This document shows positions 1 to 6,570 of a stretch of DNA of 64,000 nt, piece after piece (position 1 is the first letter of the stretch; every line of letters begins with the position of its first letter). The translations under genes and the position numbers were made by a program. The DNA is taken from contig CALUUK010000001.1 of NCBI GenBank assembly GCA_944323955.1, positions 186,001-250,000 on the forward strand. The letters run 5' to 3'. The notes under the pieces were generated by a model. It was not told where the DNA came from. It saw only the letters and a list, made by a program, of their open reading frames with translations, and made no database searches. This DNA comes from Candidatus Gastranaerophilales bacterium (lineage in GTDB: Bacteria > Cyanobacteriota > Vampirovibrionia > Gastranaerophilales > Gastranaerophilaceae).

Positions 1-84
1 ATGTTTAATATAGCTGATATTATGATAATCGCCGGTATTTTAGGTGTTATAAACTCTGCAATGTCAAGAAAATGGGCACAATAA
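1..84 (+). CDS. lspA: Signal peptidase II, C-terminal end (partial)
   Basis: Only the last 27 codons before the stop are visible; the gene begins left of the window. They contain FNIAD, the last conserved LspA box, whose Asp is one of the two catalytic aspartates of this membrane aspartyl protease, followed by a hydrophobic helix and a short basic tail. LspA cleaves the signal peptide of prolipoproteins after lipidation, in the inner membrane. The stop codon directly abuts the start of the pseudouridine synthase gene, so the two are probably co-transcribed. A second LspA-like gene lies just downstream. The family is inferred from one motif and the topology. Confidence 0.7.
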   Translation: MFNIADIMIIAGILGVINSAMSRKWAQ

Positions 85-1011
85 ATGACAAAACAATATA
101 TTTTTACCGTCCAATCTTTAAGTGAACCTTTAAGGTTGGACACTTATTTGTCCTCTTTGGATTTATTTTCTTCCCGTGCCCAAATACAAACTCTTATAAA
201 AAAATCGCAGATATATGTAAACGGAGAAATTAAAAAATCTTCGTTTCCCGTTAAAAATGATGATGAAATAACTGCAGTATTAAGTGATGATTTTTCTGTT
301 ATTATTAAACCTGAAAATCTGTCTCTTGATGTCGTATATGAAGATGACGATATAATAGTTGTGAACAAGCCGAAAAATATGCTTACTCATCCGACTCAAA
401 AAGAGACGACAGGAACACTTGTTAATGCACTTTTATACAGGTATGGTTATAGCGGGCTTTCTGATATAAACGGAGTTTTGAGACCAGGAATAGTTCACAG
501 GCTGGACAGAAACACACCGGGTCTTTTAATGGCTGCAAAAAATAATCCGGCACATGTTTTTCTGGCGAATCAAATTAAAAACAAAACTGCTGTTCGAAAA
601 TACCACGCCGTGGTTTTCGGAAATTTTGACGATGAATCCGGAGTAATTGATTTACCGATAGCCAGAAATCCGAATAAGCCTGAAAAAATGGCGGTTATTG
701 AAGGGGGAAAACCTTCTGTCACGGAATATAAAGTAATTGAACAATTTGACGGGTATTCTTATATAGAATTAAACTTAAAAACAGGCAGAACCCACCAAAT
801 CAGAGTTCATATGTCTCATATAAATCATCCTGTTGTCAATGATTCTTTATATACTAAAAAAACTTTCAAAGTAAAAACAACTGAGCAGGTGCTTCAATCT
901 TACAGTTTGAAATTTACCGCTATGAAAAATAATGATATAATAAACTGCGAAATACCTGAAGACAGAGATTTAGAAAGAGTACTTAAATTTTTAAGGAGTA
1001 AAAACAGATAA
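85..1011 (+). CDS. RluA/RluD-family pseudouridine synthase
   Basis: This 308-residue protein probably isomerises uridine to pseudouridine in rRNA (or tRNA). Residues 1-75 look like an S4 RNA-binding domain. The catalytic core starts near residue 88 (DDDIIVVNKP) and carries the signature HRLDRNTPG near residues 138-146, whose Asp is the nucleophile; the usual motif has T or D before the SG/PG, so the variant is minor. GRTHQIRVHM near residue 234 is the second family box. Length matches RluD (about 300-325). The ATG follows the upstream lspA stop without a gap, consistent with the common lspA-rluD arrangement. Which uridine is modified cannot be read from the sequence. Confidence 0.93.
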   Translation: MTKQYIFTVQSLSEPLRLDTYLSSLDLFSSRAQIQTLIKKSQIYVNGEIKKSSFPVKNDDEITAVLSDDFSVIIKPENLSLDVVYEDDDIIVVNKPKNMLTHPTQKETTGTLVNALLYRYGYSGLSDINGVLRPGIVHRLDRNTPGLLMAAKNNPAHVFLANQIKNKTAVRKYHAVVFGNFDDESGVIDLPIARNPNKPEKMAVIEGGKPSVTEYKVIEQFDGYSYIELNLKTGRTHQIRVHMSHINHPVVNDSLYTKKTFKVKTTEQVLQSYSLKFTAMKNNDIINCEIPEDRDLERVLKFLRSKNR

Positions 1012-1017
1012 AAAATT

Positions 1018-1521
1018 ATGAAATTTGAGTCGAAATTCAACAAAAATAATATTATACTATTTTTTTTGTCATGTCTGTGCCTTTATCTGGCGTCTTCGGG
1101 AGTGATAAATATAATTACTTCAAAACTTCATTCCGGTGATTATTTGAAGTATAATAACTTTTTCTTTTATTTGTCTGAAGTTCACAACAGGGGTATTTGT
1201 ATTAATAATATTTTTGAAAACCTTGTTATACCTGACTCAGTTATAATCGGAGCATCGATTTTTGCGATTTTTGTTATTATTTTTCTTGTTTTTTATAAAT
1301 CAATGGTGTGGAATAAATTTGATATTCTTTCTTTATCATCGCTCTGTACGGGCGTAACAATAAATATGCTCGAGAGAATACATTTTGGCTATGTTATTGA
1401 TTATTTTAATTTCAGCTTTTTCAGAATGTTCCCTACTTTTAATGTTGCGGATATACTTATATGTATGGGAGCTTTTTCCTTTATTGTGTCTTTGCTTGCG
1501 AAAAAATCCGATGAAATATAA
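1018..1521 (+). CDS. Second signal peptidase II-like protein (LspA paralogue)
   Basis: A 167-residue protein with four predicted hydrophobic segments (about residues 13-33, 74-92, 105-115 with 121-129, and 143-161). It carries recognisable LspA boxes: VHNRG near 55-59 (usual NxG box), NMLERIHFGYVIDYF at 116-130 (family form GNxxDRxxxGxVxDF), and FPTFNVAD at 138-145. Both expected catalytic aspartates (D128, D145) are present, while the Asp before Arg120 is Glu. It lies 6 bp after the pseudouridine synthase gene, which itself follows a normal lspA, giving two LspA-type genes around one rluD-type gene. It could be a divergent peptidase with different substrates or a partly degenerate copy. Full length and retained aspartates argue against a pseudogene. 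Confidence 0.72.
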   Translation: MKFESKFNKNNIILFFLSCLCLYLASSGVINIITSKLHSGDYLKYNNFFFYLSEVHNRGICINNIFENLVIPDSVIIGASIFAIFVIIFLVFYKSMVWNKFDILSLSSLCTGVTINMLERIHFGYVIDYFNFSFFRMFPTFNVADILICMGAFSFIVSLLAKKSDEI

Positions 1522-1551
1522 GCGGAATAATTTTGCTGCTAAAAAAAATGA

Positions 1552-1560
1552 TGGTATAAT
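1552..1560 (+). promoter_or_regulatory. Extended -10 promoter for the LapA-like gene
   Basis: TGGTATAAT is a perfect Pribnow box with the TGn extension, 35 bp before the ATG at 1596, and is followed by an AAAGGAG ribosome-binding site at about 1584-1590. No good -35 box is evident, as is usual for extended -10 promoters. Confidence 0.55.
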
Positions 1561-1595
1561 CTATGATATTATACGGGACTTTTAAAGGAGTTTTT

Positions 1596-1961
1596 ATGAA
1601 AGGAAAAGTTTTTATATTAGGTTTGATTGAAAGTATCTTCTTTGTAATAATGTTGTATTTATTTATTGCAAATTATAAAATCAACGCTGCGTGCCATTTT
1701 GCGGCATCTTTTTCGGGTGATTATGTTGTAGTTAATACTTCAACCGTAATTCTATTGATGTATTTAATAGGTTCGGTTTCTGGGTTCTTATATTCTGTTG
1801 TTCTTTCAAACAGATATCGTGATCAGATAGAATTTTATGCAAGAAAAACAGAAAAACTTTCCCAGCAGAATGAAATTGACTCTGATGATAAAGAAGCATT
1901 GCAGAGAAAAATTGCATCTCTTGAAATAGCACTTGATAATGCACTTAAAAATAAACAGTAA
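1596..1961 (+). CDS. LapA-domain-like small membrane protein
   Basis: A 121-residue protein with two membrane segments (about residues 5-25 and 47-68) joined by a short loop, then a charged helical tail of about 50 residues with heptad-like spacing, likely a coiled coil. This layout, two helices plus a C-terminal cytoplasmic coiled coil, is that of the LapA (DUF1049) family linked to lipopolysaccharide assembly in Gram-negative bacteria. The loop carries Cys and His residues (NAACHFAA) whose role is unknown. The start is chosen at 1596 because AAAGGAG lies 5 bp upstream; an in-frame codon at 1563 lies inside the promoter and leader. Family assignment rests on topology more than on residue identity. 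Confidence 0.5.
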   Translation: MKGKVFILGLIESIFFVIMLYLFIANYKINAACHFAASFSGDYVVVNTSTVILLMYLIGSVSGFLYSVVLSNRYRDQIEFYARKTEKLSQQNEIDSDDKEALQRKIASLEIALDNALKNKQ

Positions 1962-2137
1962 GAATAAAGATTGAACTGTTAAAAAAATATACCCGAAATA
2001 TTGTTAAGTTTTGTAAATTCGAGTTTTTGCAACCTTTGAAAAGTCTTTCGGGTGAGGGGGATTTCGGGCTGTCAATTTCCTTATTTAGAACTTTTTTATT
2101 TATACAAGTACAAAAATTATATTTTAAAGGAGGTTTT

Positions 2138-2518
2138 ATGGAAATTAATGCTAAAACTGTAGATTTTAATCAAAATGTTGAAATGAAAAAAGATGTAAAT
2201 GCACAATCTCAAAAAGTAGATTTGTCTGTACCTGAAGATAAAGTTGAATTAAAATCTAAATCCAAAACTAAAACAGGAGCTAAAATTGGTGCATTTACAG
2301 GTGTTGGATTGGCTGCCTATAGATATGCCGGGCCTTGTAGAAGTATTCTAAAAGACGTATATAATTCAATTGCAACATATGGAAATAAAAAAATTGCAGG
2401 TGTAACAGTGGCCCTAGGTGCTATTTTAGGAACAGGTTTGGTGTCTGGAATCGGTGCGGGAATAGGGGCCTTGGCCGGAAAAATTGCGGATTGTTTTTCT
2501 TCTAAATCAGATAAATAG
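2138..2518 (+). CDS. Small protein with glycine-zipper hydrophobic segments, unknown function
   Basis: A 126-residue protein of unknown function. Residues 1-60 are polar and lysine-rich. Two hydrophobic stretches follow, about residues 48-63 and 85-115, rich in Gly at 3-4 residue spacing (GAKIGAFTGVGLAAY and AILGTGLVSGIGAGIGALAG), which is the glycine-zipper pattern of membrane-inserting helices. There is no N-terminal signal peptide. The start at 2138 has a near-perfect AAAGGAGG site 5 bp upstream, overriding an earlier in-frame codon at 2027. A strong terminator follows. A longer protein with similar Gly/Ala-rich helices lies at 15687-16934. Possible roles, such as membrane insertion or secreted effector, are guesses. 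Confidence 0.6.
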   Translation: MEINAKTVDFNQNVEMKKDVNAQSQKVDLSVPEDKVELKSKSKTKTGAKIGAFTGVGLAAYRYAGPCRSILKDVYNSIATYGNKKIAGVTVALGAILGTGLVSGIGAGIGALAGKIADCFSSKSDK

Positions 2519-2525
2519 ATTAAAG

Positions 2526-2586
2526 TTATAAAAAAAGAAAAGGTAACAATGTGTTATTATGCATTTTTACCTTTTCTTTTTTATAA
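2526..2586 (+). terminator. Rho-independent terminator after the glycine-zipper gene
   Basis: A near-perfect inverted repeat of about 20 bp (left arm 2526-2546, right arm 2567-2586) with a 20-nt loop; the right arm has a run of T residues. It isolates the small gene from rpsL. Confidence 0.75.
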
Positions 2587-2618
2587 TTAACAAACTTAAT
2601 TCATATTCTCATAAAGCG

Positions 2619-2647
2619 TTGACATTGGATTTTGCTTGTAGTATCAA
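2619..2647 (+). promoter_or_regulatory. Promoter of rpsL-rpsG
   Basis: A consensus -35 box TTGACA (2619-2624), a 17-bp spacer, and TATCAA (2642-2647) as -10. It lies about 120 bp before the rpsL start, leaving a long leader. This is the clearest sigma-70-type promoter with both boxes in this part of the window. Confidence 0.6.
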
Positions 2648-2654
2648 TTTAATA

Positions 2655-2757
2655 TGTAGAAAGTGAGTGGTTTGTTTGTGCTGAACAACCGCGGGCGGTA
2701 ACTGAATGACGGCGAGGAGGCGGCAGAAGGTTACAGCCAAAAAATATAATAAACAAG
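2655..2757 (+). other. Long GC-rich 5' leader of rpsL-rpsG
   Basis: About 100 nt separate the predicted transcription start from the rpsL ribosome-binding site. Positions 2681-2738 are about 62 % G+C (36 of 58 bases), far above the surroundings, and purine-rich. GTAAC at 2698-2702 can pair with GTTAC at 2730-2734, enclosing a GGCGAGGAGGCGG core. Such a leader could hold an autoregulatory ribosomal-protein binding site; this is inference. Confidence 0.3.
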
Positions 2758-2765
2758 GAGAAAAC

Positions 2766-3143
2766 ATGCCAACAATAGCACAGTTAGTACGTAAAGAACG
2801 TCAAAGAACAACTGATAAGACTAAATCGCCGGCGTTAACAAATTGCCCCCAAAGAAGAGGTGTTTGTACAAGAGTTTATACAACAACTCCTAAAAAACCT
2901 AATTCTGCACTCAGAAAAGTTGCAAGGGTAAGATTAACAAACGGGTTTGAAGTTACTTCATATATTCCGGGTATCGGACACAATTTGCAAGAACACTCTG
3001 TTGTTTTAATCAGAGGCGGAAGGGTTAAAGACCTGCCCGGTGTCAGATATCACATCATCAGAGGTACATTAGATACAGCAGGCGTTGCAAACAGAGCTAA
3101 ATCAAGATCTAAATACGGCGCTAAAAGAGCTAAGAAGAAGTAA
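2766..3143 (+). CDS. rpsL: 30S ribosomal protein S12
   Basis: This 125-residue protein is S12 of the small ribosomal subunit, near the decoding centre. It shows the family boxes [18 protein letters not shown] and [17 protein letters not shown], with lysines at the positions where streptomycin-resistance changes occur, so the wild-type form is present. The start at 2766 is preceded by AAGGAG at 5 bp; the in-frame ATG at 2706 would add 20 basic residues absent from S12 and lies in the leader. rpsG follows after 18 bp. The bacterial order rpsL-rpsG is kept, but fusA and tuf do not follow. Confidence 0.98.
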   Translation: MPTIAQLVRKERQRTTDKTKSPALTNCPQRRGVCTRVYTTTPKKPNSALRKVARVRLTNGFEVTSYIPGIGHNLQEHSVVLIRGGRVKDLPGVRYHIIRGTLDTAGVANRAKSRSKYGAKRAKKK

Positions 3144-3161
3144 TAAGAAAGGCGATTAGAA

Positions 3162-3632
3162 ATGTCAAGACGTAGTAAACCCGCAAGAAGAATTCCCGCT
3201 CCTGATGCTGTATATAATAGCGTTGATATTGCCAGCTTTATAAACAGATTGATGAGACGCGGTAAAAAATCTGTTGCGGAAAGAATTTTTTATTCAACAT
3301 TAGAAAACTTAAAAACAAAATCTAAAGATGAACCTTTGGAAATATTCAAAAAAGCGTTAACAAATGCTACACCTTTATTGGAAGTTAAAGCAAGAAGAAT
3401 CGGCGGTTCTACTTATCAGGTTCCTCTTGAAGTTAAAGCCGATAGAGGTATGGTATTGGGCTCAACATGGATTATTGAAGCAGCAAAAAAACGCAGCGGT
3501 AAATCTATGGTTGAAAAATTAACAAATGAACTTATGGATGCTTCAAACGGTGTTGGTTCAGCTTGTAAAAAACGCGAAGATACCCATAAAATGGCTGAAG
3601 CTAACAAAGCATTTGCTCATTACAGATATTAA
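3162..3632 (+). CDS. rpsG: 30S ribosomal protein S7
   Basis: A 156-residue S7, the normal bacterial length. S7 nucleates assembly of the 30S head and contacts the E site. The start MSRRSKPARRIPAPDAVYNS and the internal ARRIGGSTYQVPLEV segment are diagnostic. It is translated from an AAGGCGA-type site 18 bp after rpsL. A strong terminator begins 16 bp after the stop, so this is a two-gene operon; the usual downstream partners (elongation factors G and Tu) are not in the window. Confidence 0.98.
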   Translation: MSRRSKPARRIPAPDAVYNSVDIASFINRLMRRGKKSVAERIFYSTLENLKTKSKDEPLEIFKKALTNATPLLEVKARRIGGSTYQVPLEVKADRGMVLGSTWIIEAAKKRSGKSMVEKLTNELMDASNGVGSACKKREDTHKMAEANKAFAHYRY

Positions 3633-3648
3633 TCTTGTGATTATAATA

Positions 3649-3681
3649 AAAAAACTCCAACAATCATTGTTGGAGTTTTTT
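3649..3681 (+). terminator. Bidirectional terminator after rpsG
   Basis: AAAAACTCCAACAA and TTGTTGGAGTTTTT form a 14-bp stem with a very short loop, with A and T runs on the two sides, so it can serve rpsG and the converging gene at 3695-4252. Confidence 0.85.
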
Positions 3682-3694
3682 TATTTGCTTTTTA

Positions 3695-4252
3695 TTATCT
3701 GCCGCCCGGTCTGTGACCTCCTCCGGGTCTATGACCGCCTCCCGGTCTGTGAACACCGCCTCCCATGGGTGGTCTTCCGTAGTTAGGGCGTCCTACCTGA
3801 TATGTTGTCCAGCTGTTAGGATTCCCGCCAAAATTGTAACCGCCTGCAAAATTTGTGTGTATTTGCATTCCGCCTCCGCCAACTGAGGGCGGATAGCCCA
3901 TGTGAGGCGGACGGGTTATTATCTGACATGGCGCCTTAAAACAGGTATACGGACGTGAATAATATCTTATGCTTGTTCCGCCGTAAGAAGAGTATCCCGA
4001 GTATCCGTATGGATATGCAACAGGAAGATACTGCACGGCGGATTGTGTATAAGGAACTATTGCGCTTTGGGTTTGGGCACTGTTTGCAGCGCCTTCTATT
4101 TTATACAAAGAGTTATCTTTATTTTCGTTGTATTTTGTCATCCCTTCTTTTGTTTCTCCGACAGTAAGTGATTGAGTATATATTTCCGCATTTACCGTCA
4201 ATAAAGTAAAAGGAACGAATAAAAGTAACAGTGCGAATTTCTTTAACTTCAT
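3695..4252 (-). CDS. Secreted Gly/Pro/His-rich small protein
   Basis: A 185-residue exported protein of unknown function. Residues 1-22 form a classic signal peptide: lysines, a Leu/Phe-rich core, and a cleavage site after NAE or VNA. A polar region with coil character follows (about 25-75), then a Tyr/Gly/Pro-rich region (about 75-160) including a pair of Cys residues (TCFKAPC). The C-terminus is a short tandem repeat of His-Arg-Pro-Gly-Gly-Gly (three to four copies, about 166-185). The repeat could bind metal or polysaccharide, but nothing proves it. The gene converges on rpsG, sharing a bidirectional terminator, and lies downstream of yajQ on the same strand. Confidence 0.72.
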   Translation of the reverse strand: MKLKKFALLLLFVPFTLLTVNAEIYTQSLTVGETKEGMTKYNENKDNSLYKIEGAANSAQTQSAIVPYTQSAVQYLPVAYPYGYSGYSSYGGTSIRYYSRPYTCFKAPCQIITRPPHMGYPPSVGGGGMQIHTNFAGGYNFGGNPNSWTTYQVGRPNYGRPPMGGGVHRPGGGHRPGGGHRPGGR

Positions 4253-4285
4253 AAATACCTTTCTGTTTTGTATTTGTATAAAGAT

Positions 4286-4786
4286 TTATCTGTAGTTTTG
4301 GAATTGCAAAGGTACATTATAATTATCAGCATTATCTCTAAGCATTTTTATAACGGCTTGAAGATCGTCTTTATCCTTACCTGAGACTCTTACCTGCTCG
4401 CCTTGAATAGATGCCTGAACTTTCAGTTTTGTATTTTTTATATCTGCAACAATTTTCTTTGAAAGTTCCTGTGTAAGACCTTTTTTTAGGTTGAATACCT
4501 GTCTTACATTTCCGCCTAATGCATTTTCGACGGACTGAGGGTCTAAAATTTTGATACTTAAATTTCTTTTAATCATTTTTGATTGCAAAATGTCTATGAT
4601 ATTACGCAATTTCATATCATCATTTGTCGTAATTGTAATTGTTTTATCGGTGTCAAGAATGACATCCGAGTTTGAATCTTTTAAATCAAATCTGGTGCTG
4701 AGTTCTCTTTTTACTTGATCAACGGCATTAACCAATTCTTGTTTGTCGAACTCTGAAACAATGTCAAAACTGCAATCTTTTGCCAT
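4286..4786 (-). CDS. yajQ: YajQ-family nucleotide-binding protein
   Basis: A 166-residue protein of the YajQ (UPF0234) family, which binds nucleotides or RNA and in some bacteria c-di-GMP. The start MAKDCSFDIVSEFDKQELVNAV is close to the family consensus (SFDIVSEVD), as are STRFDLK near residues 31-37 and the C-terminal QGEQVRVSGKKRDDLQ-type segment, here QGEQVRVSGKDKDDLQ. Length is as expected (about 160-165). A ribosome-binding site (GGAG) lies just upstream, and a minus-strand -10 box (TATAAT, reading 4821 to 4816) supports its own promoter. Exact cellular role unknown. Confidence 0.95.
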   Translation of the reverse strand: MAKDCSFDIVSEFDKQELVNAVDQVKRELSTRFDLKDSNSDVILDTDKTITITTNDDMKLRNIIDILQSKMIKRNLSIKILDPQSVENALGGNVRQVFNLKKGLTQELSKKIVADIKNTKLKVQASIQGEQVRVSGKDKDDLQAVIKMLRDNADNYNVPLQFQNYR

Positions 4787-4903
4787 ATTATAACTCCATT
4801 TAAATATACATTTTTATTATACTATAAAATGACGTGTTTTAGGTTATTGATTAATTAATACACTTTAACCTTCTGCTGTTGGGTGTGCCGTAATTAAGAA
4901 AAA

Positions 4904-5467
4904 TTATATTACCATATTGTAACGTTTTTCCGCTTTATCTAGAAGCTGAGAAAATCTTCTTTCCGGCATATACCATTCGCCGTTTTTTGTCTTTGTGAAC
5001 ATTGTTTTCTTTAATGTTGCTTCATCACAATCTGATGTCCCGATTATGATGTTTTGGCTATATTGTTTAATTGCCCTGTCAGCTAAAAAAGCAAACATAG
5101 GTTCTGCAGGATTTAAATAATTATAGTTTTCGCCAAATTCATCAACCACTACGGAAATACCCGCTTTTTTATCATCTGTACGCCTGTAGTGCATGGAAGT
5201 TTCCGCACAGGCAATAATTTCTCCGGTTGAATCTTCTTTCAGAAGATAATAATTTCTATATGGATGAATTGAATAAAAATCTGTTTTCAGGTCTCTGCGC
5301 AGACATCCCGAGGTTTTGCCGTATTCTATTTCTTTTAAGTCATTTTTGTTTTTTATGTCCATCAGATATAAAGTTGCATTGACTTTTTCTTTGCTGTGAA
5401 TTTTTTTCATCTCGCAAAGCATAACTGGAATTTTTCCAAAAGTTGGATGTGTTTTTTGAATATTCAT
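4904..5467 (-). CDS. Unknown protein with N-terminal PTFG motif
   Basis: A 187-residue protein I do not recognise. It has no signal peptide or membrane segment. Residues 8-11 are PTFG, one of several short Phe-centred N-terminal motifs shared by unrelated proteins in this window. The central part (LLKEDSTGEIIACAETSMHYR and AGISVVVDEFGENYNY) reads like alternating beta strands followed by helices; the spacing is loosely reminiscent of a GNAT acetyltransferase, but the acetyl-CoA loop (Q/RxxGxG/A) is not visible, so no function is assigned. It is divergent from the small exported protein at 5534 with 66 bp between them. Confidence 0.6.
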   Translation of the reverse strand: MNIQKTHPTFGKIPVMLCEMKKIHSKEKVNATLYLMDIKNKNDLKEIEYGKTSGCLRRDLKTDFYSIHPYRNYYLLKEDSTGEIIACAETSMHYRRTDDKKAGISVVVDEFGENYNYLNPAEPMFAFLADRAIKQYSQNIIIGTSDCDEATLKKTMFTKTKNGEWYMPERRFSQLLDKAEKRYNMVI

Positions 5468-5521
5468 TGCCGCTCTCTTTTTTATTTAAAAACAAAATAT
5501 TTATTTTTTTGCTAAATGTTA

Positions 5522-5527
5522 TATAAT
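5522..5527 (+). promoter_or_regulatory. Pribnow box 6 bp before an ATG (possible leaderless mRNA)
   Basis: A perfect TATAAT ends 6 bp before the ATG at 5534, and no Shine-Dalgarno sequence lies between. Transcription would start at or next to the start codon. No convincing -35 box. Confidence 0.4.
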
Positions 5528-5533
5528 TTTGTT

Positions 5534-5902
5534 ATGAAAAGAATTTTTTTTGCATTTTTTGTTATTTCTTTTGTTGTTAACAATGTTTATGCGGCTAATG
5601 TGTATGATATGTCCACCCCGCTTGAAGGGCAGTCTATTGCTTCTGATTCTCTTCAAAAAGATGTACTTAAAAAAGTTTATTCTATTGCGGCAAAACAAAA
5701 TTCTTTGTGCACGGATTTTAAAATCTCAGATACCCAGCTTTTACATTTTCCTTATGATGCAGAGAAAAAAGACGGTAAATATGTAAAAGGATATTGGAAA
5801 GAACTCTGGACCGTTAATTATTGCGGTGAAAATATACAAATACCGGTTACTTTTGTTATTAAAAATAAAAAAACATATTTTGAAGTTGAAAATGTAAATT
5901 AA
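5534..5902 (+). CDS. Small exported protein, unknown function
   Basis: A 122-residue protein of unknown function with a clear signal peptide (residues 1-20, MKRIFFAFFVISFVVNNVYA, cleavage before ANVYD). The mature part is about 100 residues and contains two Cys (LCTDFK, NYCGEN) that could form a disulfide in the periplasm. It ends in beta-like segments (IPVTFVIKNKKTYFEVENV). The start at 5534 is preferred to 5516 because the signal peptide then begins normally and TATAAT lies between the two. It probably acts in the periplasm or outside the cell; no domain is recognised. Confidence 0.65.
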   Translation: MKRIFFAFFVISFVVNNVYAANVYDMSTPLEGQSIASDSLQKDVLKKVYSIAAKQNSLCTDFKISDTQLLHFPYDAEKKDGKYVKGYWKELWTVNYCGENIQIPVTFVIKNKKTYFEVENVN

Positions 5903-5961
5903 AATGAAAAAATAGCAAAAAAAATTTTAATCGGGTTTATAACAAGAAAAATAGGTGTTAT

Positions 5962-6564
5962 ATGAATATTAACAGAACTTCTTCACTTTCATTTAAATCA
6001 AGTATTCCTGTATATTTTTATGCTAAAAATCCGGCAAATGACCAATATGTGCCTGTATTAAAGAATACCAATATAAGAAAGTGCCAAAATTTTATTGTTC
6101 GTAATCTGAACGGAAATGCCAGGAAAAAGACAGATTTTGGTCTTATAAATTTTTATTCTAAATACGATAAAGATTATGCTTCAAATCCCGTAGTTCATTC
6201 CGTATATCAATCCAGAGGTCCGATGTTATATATGGTAACCGGCAATGATGTTGAAGTTGTAAATGAACTGGCCCGTCCCGTCGGAATTGCAAAGGGAGAG
6301 TCAAAAGATGCATTCGGGCACAGCAAATCATTTGAGGCACAATATGCGGCAAAAAATTATAAAATTAAAGTAAATAATTTTATAAAGAACGTTTGTCGTC
6401 CTGTTAAATCAGGTATTGGCGGTGAAAAATTGGCTTTGCACCTGTTCTTTACTCCAAAGTATAAGAAAAAGTCGGGCGAATTAATTGGTTTTTCTTTTGC
6501 AACTGCACAATTCAGAAATCAAAATAACAATGAACTGGTTGACGTCTATACGCCTCAGAGCTAG
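5962..6564 (+). CDS. Unknown protein with N-terminal LSFK motif
   Basis: A 200-residue protein of unknown function. The first residues, MNINRTSSLSFKSSIPVYF, carry the short Ser-Phe motif seen in other proteins here (4904, 6571, 36323, 39391). There is no signal peptide or membrane helix. The body is basic, with many Lys, Arg and Asn residues, and mixed alpha/beta character. An AGGTG site precedes the ATG by 6 bp. It converges closely with the GH13 gene (6-bp gap between stops) without an obvious terminator between them. Confidence 0.62.
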   Translation: MNINRTSSLSFKSSIPVYFYAKNPANDQYVPVLKNTNIRKCQNFIVRNLNGNARKKTDFGLINFYSKYDKDYASNPVVHSVYQSRGPMLYMVTGNDVEVVNELARPVGIAKGESKDAFGHSKSFEAQYAAKNYKIKVNNFIKNVCRPVKSGIGGEKLALHLFFTPKYKKKSGELIGFSFATAQFRNQNNNELVDVYTPQS

Positions 6565-6570
6565 ATTTAT

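Noticed and set aside
2706-2765. In-frame N-terminal extension of rpsL
   Set aside because: AAGGAG directly precedes the ATG at 2766, and S12 proteins start MPT; the extension lies in the GC-rich leader.
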